This document shows positions 45,322-57,340 of a DNA stretch of 64,000 bases, one piece after another. The notes beneath the pieces were generated by a model that saw only the letters and a list, made by a program, of their open reading frames with translations, was not told where the DNA came from and made no database searches. Every line of letters starts with the position of its first letter. Positions within the stretch are counted from its first letter, which is position 1. Location of the stretch: assembly GCA_002749535.1 (NCBI GenBank), contig MZZL01000065.1, positions 1 to 64,000 of the forward strand. Direction: 5' to 3'. Both the position numbers and the translations under genes were made by a program. The stretch is from Apophysomyces variabilis (taxonomy: Eukaryota; Mucoromycota; Mucoromycetes; Mucorales; Mucoraceae).

Positions 45322-45708
45322 GGGGTTTGTGTGCGGTAAAGAAGCAGGAGTTTACCACGCGCCAAATGGGCATTTCGCATTAAATAGGGGGTCTCAAGAT
45401 TAAAAAACATAACCAGTTTTTTGGGACGGGCAAATAGAAATTGATAACCAGAATAACCAGTTATTGACGTTTGAAGCTTTTGTTTACAGCCTCCTTATTT
45501 TACATATTTCGACCATATAAGGAAACAGCAAACTGGGCTTCGATACCATACAAAATATGAGTCATGAAAATATACACAGAATCAAAAACAACAACGATAC
45601 CAAATATTTCACAATAATCCCGCCTAATCAATTCAATTGAGGATCGTATAGTAGCAGAATCTGTTATCGAATTGATGTCCTGAGAGCAGTATGAACCTAG
45701 AGAGGATT

Positions 45709-46870
45709 TGACTGAGATATTGGGTGAAGAAAATGATAAACAACTTGACATTGAGCTGGTGTCCTCTACCTCAGACGCAGAGAACGACCTGCTACTTCGA
45801 TCTTTAGCAATCTATGCATACATTGCTGATACAAGGTACATTAACCTTTGCAATCACGAAGTCTACCCGAACCTGAATGGCTGCAGGACGTCCGCATCTC
45901 GGTACAAGCATCTACCGCAATCCATGACCTTATCCAGTGTGATCCAATCTTTCATAATAATGCAAGGATATCCCAAACTCCCTATCATAGATCAGCTAAT
46001 CATTGCTTTGCACCATTTTAGAATGAATGGCAATAGTGCATCAACTGGGCAAGTGGCAAGAAAATTTGGATCAGTGTTGGTTCTGCTAACAATTTTACCG
46101 ACCATATCATTTTTGCCCTTAACCGGATTAAAACGTATGTTGTGTTCTGACCAAACGCAAGTAAATGAGTTGAAATTAAAAATTCGATCGAAGTAGTATC
46201 TAGATTTTCCAACTGCGTTGGTTTGCTTGATGGCACTACTGTAGTCCTGGAATACAAACCTAAGCGATACAGTCAGGATTACTTTACCTGAAAAAATAGT
46301 TATGGAATTGCCGCCGTGATCATCTGTAACCATACTTGCTGCATTCGTTTTGCTGATGCCAGATTTGTTGGAAGCATTCATGATAGCTGAATATAAAACA
46401 ATAGCAGGATAGCCTAAGAGCCACAGATCTATTTCACTGGAAACGAATATCTACTGCGTGACAACGACTATCCCCTAAGCTATTGTATCATCACCGCATA
46501 TAAAGGAGCAGCAGCCCCGCAAGCTAGCAATAAGTCATTCAATTATAAATTGGCAGCCATTCGTGTTAGGGTGGAGCATACAATGGAAATTCTGAAAGGA
46601 CGGTTTTGAAAATCTCTGAATACTAAGGATACTAATAAAGTCCAAAAGGGACCATGCCCGAGCAGTATTGTGGTTTCATGCATGCCTGGTTCTACACAAT
46701 CTCTTAATAGACGATGTTATTGATGATGCATGGACCTCTACGGAATATGTCAATGCCAGTAACGCAATTGAGGATACATTTCCAGGACCGTCATCCGTAC
46801 AAGAAAAACGCGGACATCTAAAGGCTACAGTCCTTGAATGACACAATAATTAGAGAATGTCATTGAAGCT
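45709..46870 (+). pseudogene. HARBI1/PIF-Harbinger transposase, degenerate
   Basis: The plus strand reads LPIIDQLIIALHHFRMNGNS and QVARKFG. After a frameshift near 46068 it continues ISVGSANNFTDHIIFALNRI, then CVGLLDGTTVVLEYKPKR (first Asp), NEYLLRDNDYPLSYCIITAY (second Asp, normally GDSAY) and IRVRVEHTMEILKGRF (last Glu). The order and spacing match HARBI1-type DDE transposases. At least five stops or frameshifts are present. No partner Myb-like Harbinger gene is intact, but a SANT-like pseudogene lies directly downstream on the other strand (46915-47821). Confidence 0.8.
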
Positions 46871-46914
46871 ATTTTTATATTGATCCCATAAAGTATATCA
46901 TGCAACAGGCGATG

Positions 46915-47821
46915 CTACTGTTTCTGTGCACGCAATCGCTCTAGTTCTAGTTCTAACAACAAAGAACGTTCTTGGTTTTCGCGCATCTTCAATTCCATCT
47001 GCTGCCGGAGATGCTGCAGCTTCCCTTTTTTGATCTGGAAGCGTTCTTTGTCCGATTCTCTTCGCGCTTCACCAAGAGCAATCACGGCATCAGCCAACAT
47101 AGCTTGTGACGCTTCGCCCTGCTGTTGCTAGCCCTCCTTGCCTGCTTAGCAGGTTCAGCCTCCTCATCGTCAGACACAGCGGTACGAGAACGGCGTATAC
47201 GGTCTATTGCATCGTTTACTTTCTACACAGTAGCGGCACACCCTTCTTCGGCAGCACTGCCTTCCAGCTCATCAACCTCGTTCTCCACCTCTTCACCAGT
47301 GGACGGGAGCAGTAACTCTTTTGTGTCGACGTCCGTTTCTGAGTCGGCTCGAACCAGCGGATTGTTTGATGCGCGATCTCCAAAAACTTCAGCTAGCTCA
47401 ACAGAATACGAGAATGTGGACGAGACTTTTGCTATCATACTCTTTATCAATATCGATTTATAGTATATATTCATTTTACCTTTAATTGACGTGATGCTCA
47501 TTTTCTTATCTCTCTGTGGAATCCCTTCACCAGTTGAGTCCAAGTATATGCAGGCATGCCTATACTTTGTCTCGGAATGTTTAAGCTTGTTGGTAACAGA
47601 TTCGTGATTCTATTTATCTTTTTCTTCTCCTCTAACCATGAGACAAGCTCCCTAATCACACTTTTCTTGATGTTTCCAGACTTCTTGCCGCTGCTCTTGT
47701 ATGCGGCATAGTTCTCACCACCGTTCATTGTTATCCACTTGATTAAGGGATTGTATTCATCAGTGGACCATGTACCATATTCACAAGAATTGGTAGTTAT
47801 TCTGGTAACTGAAATAACCAC
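46915..47821 (-). pseudogene. Myb/SANT-like protein with coiled-coil tail, degenerate
   Basis: The minus strand reads TWSTDEYNPLIKWITMNGGE and KKSVIRELVSWLEEKKKIN. A frameshift near 47620 leads to NHESVTNKLKHSETKYRHAC and IYLDSTGEGIPQRDKK. After an intron-like gap comes LAEVFGDRASNNP and an acidic stretch, an in-frame TAG near 47220, then VNDAIDRIRRSRTAVSDDEE. Another frameshift precedes the coiled coil ADAVIALGEARRESDKERFQ, which ends at 46915. The first block looks like a Trp-rich three-helix SANT/Myb-type DNA-binding domain. Adjacent to a HARBI1-like transposase, it could be the DNA-binding partner such elements carry. That pairing is an inference. Confidence 0.5.
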
Positions 47822-47829
47822 TGAAACCT

Positions 47830-49520
47830 TAACTTGGAGACGTCATAATATAACGTCGACACTCCTAAAATTCGCCTTTTACACAACAGACTTGTCTGAT
47901 TTTACAAACTACACATTATCCCACAAACCTGAGGTCAGAATGACGAAATCAAGAATTATGATGTATGGCGCAAATGAAGATAAGTCACTGATGTTATTAT
48001 TGATGATACTGCCATTATATATGTGCACGTTGGGATATAGTGAGAAGAATGATGATGATAATAAATATAATAGAGGGAAATATGAATATGTAGGTATATG
48101 ATAAATGTGACGAATTTCTAGAAGAATAAATGAAACGCAAAAAGAATGCAATAACGATCATTACAAGTAACTATGAGAGACGGGCGTTGCTTATGATTGA
48201 CGCTAGCTATCCATACTTGCTCATGGTAAATTTAATATTGCTCTCAGGTTCGCAAGCTCTAGCACGCAATCTCTACAGGCCTGGAGACAGGATGTATGGA
48301 CATCGGATCACACCAAGCGTTTCGAGCAACCGTGTGTCAACGTACTCTCTGACTCGGATAAAGCAACAGAGACACCTGGTCGAGGACACAAGTCCTACTG
48401 TTTCGTTTAACGATGCACCCTTGCCAATATCATCAACAAGTGGAACCAGGCGGCGAACACAACAGTGGCGTGCATTTTTAGCGATGTGCATCGCTTGCGC
48501 AATTCAAATTGAACACGCTGATTGTACTCAGATTTGATGAGCGCGCTTATGGGTGCTAAACTGACCAAGAAAGAAAACAAAACAGATCACCGTCTATTTA
48601 GTAGCGTCAAAGCAATAGTTGCACTCATGGTCTTTGCGTTTGTAGTGTACAAGGCAGCGCCTCTGCATCAGCCATGCTCCATTTGGGTGGCCCTGCTGTG
48701 AATTGCACGGCGGACTGGGGTTCAAATTTTTGCGGAATCCAAAAAATATTTGCGTGATTGGATGAAATATTTGCGGTCAGACTCCCTTCTTTGCGTAAAG
48801 TCGGTGTCCATGTTTCAAAATCACCGAGAAAGAACGTATCACTGCCGCACGTCAACAGACGAGTGTATCACGGGTTATCCTGTGTGCCTACTTATATTGT
48901 ACCGTCCTTTATCTAGCTTCACTTAATTAAGCTAAGTACTGTAATCTTTGTTCGCAGGACACCATCGAACGGCTACGGTCGTACATCGACAATATTGAAC
49001 CTGACACCAGTCAAGAAGCCGATATCCGCAGAATCCTGGATGTCTTGTAGGTGCAAATTCACCATGGACAATCAAATATTAATATACCTTCTAGGTGTTT
49101 TAGTCTGTAGGCTGATAAGTTTACAAGAGAGTTGGGCGAACGCACTTACACGGTGAAATGCATCGCATCTCTCCTTGATGGTATATTGAGCCGAATTTCC
49201 GATACAACTCCGGTTATGATGATCGAAGTAGCAAGCAGTACATGTCCTCCAATCAAAATGCAAATTGATGGATGATACGCATAAGGTCGTCCGTGGAATG
49301 AGAAGATGTTTAGAAGACATGCTAGACCGGACACAACACGTCGAGAACTCGTGAAAACAGCTACGGTCATTCGGTCTGGTTGTGGAAGGCTCTGTGAACT
49401 TTCATGCAGATGTTTATCATTAATCAAATAGCAGGTTTAACGTTGCACTTTCTGTCATTGACGTCGATCGATAATAGCTATTTTGTCTGCCACAAATTTT
49501 GGACCTCAAAAATTCCCAAA
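47830..49520. other. Accessory stretch with isolated exon-like pieces
   Basis: At 48958-49049 an acceptor (gttcgcag) is followed by DTIERLRSYIDNIEPDTSQE and ADIRRILDVL. This exon-like piece ends at a stop and has no upstream partner. The 135-codon plus ORF at 48130-48537 has an Arg-rich middle (RPGDRMYGHRITPSV) but no domain. The remainder shows nothing. Confidence 0.35.
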
Positions 49521-49528
49521 TACTCCAT

Positions 49529-49669
49529 TACACTGTGGGACAAAAAAGTCTTATAAGTTGCATGAATCGTATAAATCGCATACTTCGAGTAATCAAAAGC
49601 AGCAAAATCTCATAAAAATCGCATCTTGAAGGACATGCGACGTGTGCAGCTTTTCTATCCCGTAGTGTA
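49529..49669. mobile_element. Small MITE-like element
   Basis: The left end is tacactgtgggacaaaaaag. The complement of the right end reads tacactacgggatagaaaag, about 15 of 20 identical. It spans 141 bases and is non-coding. It could be a short inverted-repeat element; no clear target duplication is seen. Confidence 0.5.
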
Positions 49670-50099
49670 GAGTTTCATCTCCTGTTGAACTCCGTCGACC
49701 ATTTGCTAAGTATCAAAAACGGTTGGTGCGCTAACAACAACGTAATAAGGGCTGCCATCATACAGTGTGGACAACAATAACTGAGTATCAATAAGAGTAA
49801 CACTATGTCGCACTTTAACAAGCGCCCGTCTTTACATTAGCTAATCTATTAAACAATCAGGCAAACCATGGTCTATGTGTAACTGGAAGTTAAGTTTGTC
49901 TCTACTCAAATGCGCAGGGATTGGCACAAATCGAATCGACGTGCCTTGAATTATAGCCCAACGAATCTTACAATAGCTATTTGCAGCGCTCCTTTCCTCT
50001 ACAGTAAAAAAGTTAGGAATCTTACATAAACTGGTGATGTCTCCCGAACATTATGAAATAAATGAATATCTGACCGTCTGACTATAATCAATTTTCCTT

Positions 50100-50330
50100 T
50101 TATCACTTGCTCTTACCGTACTCTATCACAGCAAGGGTACGATATGCATGAATTGTATGCAATGCGCTCCCACAATGGTCTGTAGCAGAAAATGAATGGA
50201 ATCGATCAATTACCGGCGATGTGCTCTTACAGTGTTCTGTAACAGTAAATCGATGAAGCATATCAATATGGATTGACACATTGCATCCGCGTGCTGTTAC
50301 AGACCACTGTCGGAGCAAGTTGTACGTGAT
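50100..50330. repeat. Degenerate 60-base tandem repeats
   Basis: Four related units of about 60 bases each contain a variant of tgctcttacagtgttctgta followed by acagt or cagaa and an atcgat or atatcaat core. Units start near 50107, 50168, 50222 and 50289. On the minus strand the array stays open and yields related peptides (TVTEHCKSTSPVIDR, SATDHCGSALHTIHA). It is not a recognised domain. Confidence 0.6.
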
Positions 50331-50842
50331 TAGTACACTTCATCCACTTGCTAGTGAAGAATCCTTTTTACCCTTACAAAGCATATCAAAAGCAATTCTC
50401 TTACTTTGACATACAAAGGCAAAAAGCATCTTTCGTTTTTTACAGTTTACTCTAATCAGTTTTTTTTCCTTTGTATGACTATGTTTTACAACACCAATCA
50501 TTCTACACGTCAACTTACAAAGCGTTGATATGCATATGCCTGGCGTCCAATAGTTTGGAAGTAAGCATGGTCCATGGATGTTTGCATAAGAAAAAAGGGC
50601 CGAAAGACACATTCTATCTGAAATTCACGTGGCGCATACTCGGAAGAATTTGAGCTGAGGTTTCAACCTTAGAAACCACCTTAAAACGCAATGGTACCAA
50701 TCTAACAGACTGATGAACAATTGATAACACTCTCTCTGGCAATAATGTGAACTGGTTATGCTCACTTTCATCTCCTCCCTCTTTCACGCTCCTGCCATAT
50801 CGGTTGATACAAGAAAAATAGCATTGCGAAACTTAGTTCTCT

Positions 50843-51841
50843 TTATTTTATTCCAGTTGGTGAAAGCGATATGATGTGACTCAAGTGCGAACAGGCAGAT
50901 CCCAGTTGCATCGAAGCTACATGACGATATTGGATGGTTGTAACCTTCATGGGGAACACACATTCATGTTCCGGTACTGTTACCCATGAGAGGATCTTTT
51001 TACACAATCCTGAGGCTTGTAATTCAAGACTGTCAAAGCATGAACTATCAATAATCCATCGCACGTTGGGTTTCCCCTCCTGATCTACTTTGCCCGATTC
51101 ATTGTTGATTCGCTGTAGGCCATCTGAATCCTCTATCTTTACAAGCTTATACATATATTTCCCAAAAATCTAACGCAGAGATTTTTAAGACTGGGATTTT
51201 GGCAGCATATGACGCAGGGTCTATAAATGTCACGATCAACATCATAATTGGATGTAATACGAGAAAGCCGAGGACAACAGATGGATAGATACACGTAGAC
51301 TTGATCCTCAATATCTGCGCCTGATAGGGAAAACGTATAGAGGTTATGTCGGGGATCCAGGCTGCTATTGCACCCAATGTAAATCTTTCTTGCTTTACGC
51401 TTGGCTCAAAATCTGATCCAGATGAATATCATATTTATAGTCTAATTTGGATTGTCTCAAGAATAAACTCCGTTCAATGGTCAACAACGCCAATCTTTCG
51501 TTGAATTCGTAGGCTAAGTGCATACTGATCGATGTTACTGTTTGCTTAAAGTGGTCCATTGTCTGTGTCGCCCACTGCTGATCCCAGGAACGGAACGCTA
51601 GGTTCTTTAAATGGGCTCCAATGCTTGCAAGTGCATCAAGAAAAAATACAGTCTCTTTGTTGTTCCGACATTCAAACTCTGGAAGATATCTGCAACTCTT
51701 GGCCAATGCAACCAATTCAGCCGTCATATCTATAGAATCGAAAGATATTATGCTGATTGACAATTTCTCCAGATATGTATACTTTTGGCAAAATATTCGT
51801 CCCAATGATGGTCGTTCTTTGGATAGAATGTCAATCCACAT
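50843..51841 (-). pseudogene. Decayed unrecognised protein (F-box/LRR-like feel)
   Basis: Three minus frames follow each other closely. 51841-51395 reads FCQKYTYLEKLSISIISFDS, LVALAKSCRYLPEFECR and LKNLAFRSWDQQW. 51391-51147 reads RFTLGAIAAWIPDITSIRFP. 51154-50843 reads MYKLVKIEDSDGLQRINNES and VRWIIDSSCFDSLELQASGL. The joins are frameshifts near 51395 and 51155 rather than introns. The regularly spaced Leu and strand-like pieces (ISSFDSLELQ, YLEKLSIS) resemble Mucorales F-box/LRR-type proteins, but no F-box is visible, so the assignment is weak. Confidence 0.4.
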
Positions 51842-52089
51842 ACAGTGTCACATGGTGTTATCGACTTTGGCAGTTCGTCGACCGCAATATAAGGATGAAT
51901 GGAAAAGGAGAGAAGACGAGGAAGATACGCATGAATTTTCTCAAGACTGCAAAAGGAAATCTGGCAGTCGCTTGAAAATATTTCGTCTCTACGGGCGGAA
52001 AGAGGCGGAGAGAGGTAGAACGTTCCTGTGTTCTGATTGGCCGAGATCGGTAGAAAGGTGGAGAATAGGGATAGGACTTTATTCGAATA

Positions 52090-52690
52090 ACATTGTTTGT
52101 TCGTGTTTGTCCGAAAATACGAACGAATAAGAGGTAAGGAACGAATAAGAATAAATAGCTTCTTATTTCAAATAATTTACGAATATTTTATTTTCATTTG
52201 TGTTCGTTCATTCGTCATTCATGAGCGTATGAAAGGCCAACTGCAAAAGAAATTGGGAAGACAGTTACCTAAAGATAACAGCAATAGAAATAACCGTTAC
52301 TTAAAGAAACACTGGGAGAATTGAATGCTATATGTTATACTTGCAATGAAGTCTTAATACAGATGGATAATTAGTTAAGAAAATAAATCAGAAATAAAAG
52401 CAGATGTATAACTCACTCTGAGATGGATGTCATTTAAGCTAATAGAGGAGAGATGGTAGGTTGATTGTTGGAAGAAATATCTTAGTCAATATAAGCATCC
52501 AATAAATTTTTGTTCAGCGTTCAACATAACCACATTTTATCTTTGATTACATTGTTTCTTTAAGATTTACATTTAAAAACGCTAAATAATTATTTTTGGG
52601 TCATTAGTAGAAGAATGAACGAACGAACTGGAATATTCCTCAAGTATTCGCGAACGAATAAAAATAAGAAAATGATACATCTCGTATATT
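52090..52690. repeat. Cluster of gaacgaa(taa) motifs
   Basis: Short gaacgaataa-type motifs recur at 52120-52150 and 52615-52665, and in reverse at 52200-52220. The enclosed 450 bases are very AT-rich and non-coding. The arrangement could be subterminal repeats of a hAT-like non-autonomous element. No terminal repeat was identified. Confidence 0.35.
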
Positions 52691-52699
52691 CAACGTATA

Positions 52700-54370
52700 C
52701 ATAAACGACAGTATGCTTACTGAAAATAGCATAACTGTGTGCTTTAAGGTCCAAGCCTTCAACTATATCTTTTGAGTAATAGATTTGCAAATACATGCTC
52801 AGGTCTGGAACAGGTCAGACACGAAAAAAAAAATATGTAGCTGAAACAGACTGAAGAAAAGACGTCGAGCAGAAATTCTGCAATATAGCACAAGACAGAT
52901 CCAATTGATAGACATGCTTGTATGATAGTCTCATTGTTTATCGCGTCCGAGATGCTTACATTGCTTTATTCAGTAAATAGGATATAATGTCTAGATTCTA
53001 AGTGAATTATTTAGCTGCAATTACTTTCAGCAACGGGTTACATTAACATCTTCATACTCTATTCATCTGTTGCTGAGACGTCGGTAGACACGGATTTTAC
53101 AAAGGATACTACTATCTACCCATACGCCTAAGAGATATTTAGAGAGAGATATTATTCATAGGAATAGTCTTCCTAAGCATCGCTTAGTTTGGCGTTTACT
53201 TTCCCAGTTGATTCTTCGTATGACAGTTCTTTGTTCCTCCTTGTAATCCTTTATACTACCATCTTCTACTGTCCTGCTATGCTGATGACTGCAGTACTTC
53301 TACAGTTGCTTAATGACCTTCTTAGCTACCAAGGACACACATACTGCTTGCCATTTCTTTGATCACTTTCAATCTTTCAGCTATTTCAAGGTTCGCCTGT
53401 TTGATAAAGACGTCGGTTCATTCTCTTCCTGGCTAAGCTCAGATTATTCAGGATGGCTATCCATGATTTAGTGATGTAGTTAAACTTGCGCCTGAATGAG
53501 AACACTCTTCTGATTCGAAATCTCTGCATGCCATCGCGATAATCTGATCGGATAATCGTGCAAGACTTACCTCTCCGAAATTTCAAACAATGTCGGGTGG
53601 GATCTTCAAAAACTTTTGGAAAAACCAGTGCCTCTACAGATATATAGGAAAGCAACCACACCATGCAGAGTAAGCAGTGGAAAAATATAGATGTATATTG
53701 ATACGGAAAAAATATGATGATAGGATACTTCTTCCTTCACTACAGTTTATCATTTGGCTAAACTTACGGGCTCTGGGTCACTGAGTCATTGCGTCTCCCC
53801 TGACTGCAATTAATGTGTTTTACGGTAGGTTCATGTCAAACATCTGTTTTACCTGGTAAAGTGTATTTGTGTACTAAATAGAACTGCTGAAAAAAATTGA
53901 CTGCACGAACTACCTAAGGAACAAGGTAAATGATATCGTAGATATCTTTGGCCTCCATCACTGTTGGCACTCCATACTATCTCTCGGCGCCCAATGGGCT
54001 GCGACAATTGCCTTGGTATGCCTGTTTATGAATTCCCAAAAACAACTGTATATTACGAGAGATGAAGAACTTGTGTTCTAAGGATAAGAAGAACGTCCTT
54101 CTTTAATGTTAAGGGCAAATATTGAAGCCGAACCTGGTGAAATAACCTGAGCGAACGATAACTGAACAAGTTACACGATGCTTTTAGCAAATACAGTATC
54201 TCCCAGAAACAATTTCGCAAACTACGAAAATCGAAGTCGCAGTTCAGTGGAATTAAATGTCGCAACAAATGAAAAAACAATTCAATGCCGTCCTTTTTCT
54301 GCTTAGCTACCGCTTTACCTCATTTTAAAAGTGCATCCACATCCTTAAGCTCTCCCCGTGCCCACTGTTA
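52700..54370. other. Gene-poor AT-rich DNA
   Basis: Only short ORFs without domains occur here on either strand. I see no conserved motif. Confidence 0.45.
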
Positions 54371-54377
54371 AACAGTC

Positions 54378-54494
54378 AAAAGCAGAACTCGCTGCTGCCA
54401 AGGCTGAAATTAGTAGGCTCAAACAACACAACGATTCACTTCTTGAGATGATAGACTCTAGTTTCCCTATGGAAAAATATCGGGGAAGGGCGTG
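54378..54494 (+). pseudogene. Coiled-coil exon remnant
   Basis: After a splice-acceptor-like ttaaacag, a frame reads SKAELAAAKAEISRLKQHND, then SLLEMIDSSFPMEKYRGRA and a stop. The heptad pattern of Ala/Leu/Ile is a coiled coil. There is no upstream partner. The source gene is unknown. Confidence 0.4.
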
Positions 54495-54499
54495 AGTAT

Positions 54500-57330
54500 T
54501 AAAAAACCCTTTTTGCAAGGAAGAAGCGGGCGACAGCAGGCCGGACAGGGGCCCTGATGCGATGGATACGTTTTGCGGAGATATCGATATGTATTAGGCA
54601 TGTGGATTGAATGGACGGTTTGTATTAGAGGAAATAGATTCAACAGACTTGGCATCTATCCCCCCCCCCTCAATTTTTATCACATTGATCTAGCCCGGGC
54701 GGACACAATTATTATTCTTGAGCTCATTTGAACCACTGAATAAACCCAAGAAACTAGATAGTGCTAGGTTGAAACTCGATATCATTCACTTAGCTCGAAA
54801 AAAAAAAGTAATCCACAAACCTCTATAAGACGCATCCGGAGTCTGTAAGCTAGAATAATGACATACCTAATACCTTAACAATTTATCCCATAAGCAAATC
54901 GACTTCTTAATTTCAGAACTTGAGATGCATTGCGAGTTGTCAAGATGTCCTACTTGCAAAAAGATCAATAAAGCGTACTTTGTGTATTCTTGCACTTTTA
55001 CTGCAGTAATACGATCTGGCTGGGCGTTTCAACCATTATTCCGTTTACCTAGCATAAAAAACGCCAATGAAAAGCATGTCGCCCATTTGTTTATTTTCCT
55101 TCACATGTCATTTTCGTTCTTTTCCCGTCATTTTCTGTAAGCATGACATAATTTTGAATCAAGATAGACATTGACGTATTATTGATGGGAACAGTAGACC
55201 GAGTTATAAACTGTATCTACACGTGTAATATTTATGTAACATTCCATGCAAATCCGTTGTACAATGAAAAGGAAATGACATAAACTATGTAAACTTTGTT
55301 CGGATGCGCCCGAAGATGCTGCAACTTTACGTACTCTAATCCAAGACATACCAAGATAGTTTTTACCAGGTGTGATGCAGACGAACTTTCAAACCATATG
55401 AGATAAGAAGGCTGCAGAAGACTTTGGCAGACAATAGGTATCCTATAAAAATTAAGAGAACATGATAACCCCAACTGCACGACGTCGAACAAGAGCCAGC
55501 CAAACCGAGACTATGGTTGCACCACCCAGGTCTCGCAGTCGAATCAGCCGACGAGAAGAGGAAAGAGCAGAATCGTCCCAGCTCCTTTAAGGCGATCTGA
55601 GAGGCAGCAAGCAAAAAGGCAGGAAAGGATCCACGAGTCAAGTGGATAGGGCTTTTACGCCTGGTATTTAGTAAGTGTCATTGAATACTATTGTTATTTT
55701 TCTTCTATTCCTCACCAATTGAAATTTATATATGCATCTTGCATTCACTTGGCGGGGAGATGGGTATGGCATCGTCAGTTTTATGACAGGTATGTAAAAG
55801 TGATCAATTCGAACTTTTATAACACGACAATTAATGTAATTTGTTAGCGTCAAGCCCAGTTTCCAAAATGCGCCAAGTGAATTTGCTAGATGCGACTTTA
55901 ATTTTTGGAAATAAAGTACCCCTAAGCATAAAGAACGTACAGATGATCCGACAAACCCGAGTATGAAGCAAATGGGTTCTCTGTTCCCGCAGTGATATAA
56001 CATTTGAACCGAAGAGGAGATGGGCTATATGGAAATACTAAAAAAAGTTGAATAAAATAACAATAAGGTTCTTCTTATTATAAAAGAAACATTTTGTCAC
56101 AAAAGTTTACAATGTATAATATATGTACTCATATCCCATGTGTTTGATGATTACGAGCGACCAAATGCGAAGTTGCTACACCCATGGAAGTTGCTAACGA
56201 TTTGACAACCGTTATTCTTTCTTTACTTAGATAGACAACATTCTCCCATAGGCGTTTCGCATCAACCAGAATTGATATAGACTATATGTGTAGATGGTTC
56301 ATATGCACTTGCACATATGGTTTTTGATTAGGCTCTAAACAATACCTGTAGTTCTTAGCAATATAAAAGTGGAAACTTTAGCATGTATCGAAAACCATCT
56401 ATGATTTATCATTGACCAAACGAGGAATAAAATTTTCCCAATAAAGAACAGTCTTTTTTTTTTCTTCCAAAGAATGACTATTCTTATCTGTATATGCAGC
56501 CATTTTGCTTTTTGACCGCCTACGTAGTAGAACGAAGCAAAGCCAGTTTGATTCCGGATTTCTGGAACCAAGTTGAACTCATATCCATCTAACCATGTTT
56601 TGTTTCTGGCTCTAAATGAACCTTGCAGCCTTTGGGGGTACAGCACATCTTTTTCTATCATTGATCCGCGGTAGCCATGTAGGGAAAAACCAATAGCATT
56701 TCAAGCAATGGGGGCGAAGATCGCTTTCAGTTTTTGTGCACCCTTCCCCTGGCTAATGTTTTCTACCGGTGAACAAATGTTAAGTTTTGTCAATAAATCC
56801 CATATCAGGAAATGTTTCCGATCGGTTCTATTTCCTTACGTCCGATATACCTCAATACATGAAAGGTCTTAGGATTTAACGCCGAATGAGTCATTTCTTG
56901 TTTATGTTTCCCTTTTAGGCTTTGGATCGATTCCATCCCGTGCCGATCCCATTCATGACGCATGTTAGCATTTGTCATCCCAACCAGAAAAAAAAATGCT
57001 TCGTTTCTCGGAATTTTTTGGTTTCTTTATTTGGCATGATTCCCCGCTGAATGACGACAAAATATAATAGAATCCCAATCTCCACATTCACCCGCCTAGT
57101 GGGGAAAACATTTTCCAGAACTCGATTTATCTGATGCAGACAAGCACGTATGATAAAGTTGTAATATACATAGGATGGGTATATTTGTAACGATGACATT
57201 CTTTATTAGTAGTATTCTTATTATGCTGATGTTTGCTATTATTTCTTTGATATTTACTATTAATGGATCTGTACGAAAGAGCAGGGAAGGGCAGGCATGA
57301 GAGGGTGGGAAATAGGCGGAGAAGAAAACA
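54500..57330. other. Gene-poor region
   Basis: A short Arg/Ser-rich frame at 55461-55590 (MITPTARRRTRASQTE, then RSRSRISRREEERAE) continues one base out of frame with LRRSERQQAKRQER. It may be a basic-domain remnant. A C9 run lies at 54661-54669. The rest has only domain-free ORFs. Confidence 0.4.
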
Positions 57331-57340
57331 AGAGAAGACT

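Noticed and set aside
50100..50330. CRISPR-like array from regularly spaced repeats.
   Set aside because: Units are degenerate, contiguous and without unique spacers, and the genome is fungal.
54661..54669. C-run and poly-G runs (1911, 2821) as G-quadruplex elements.
   Set aside because: Single runs without the four-tract arrangement.
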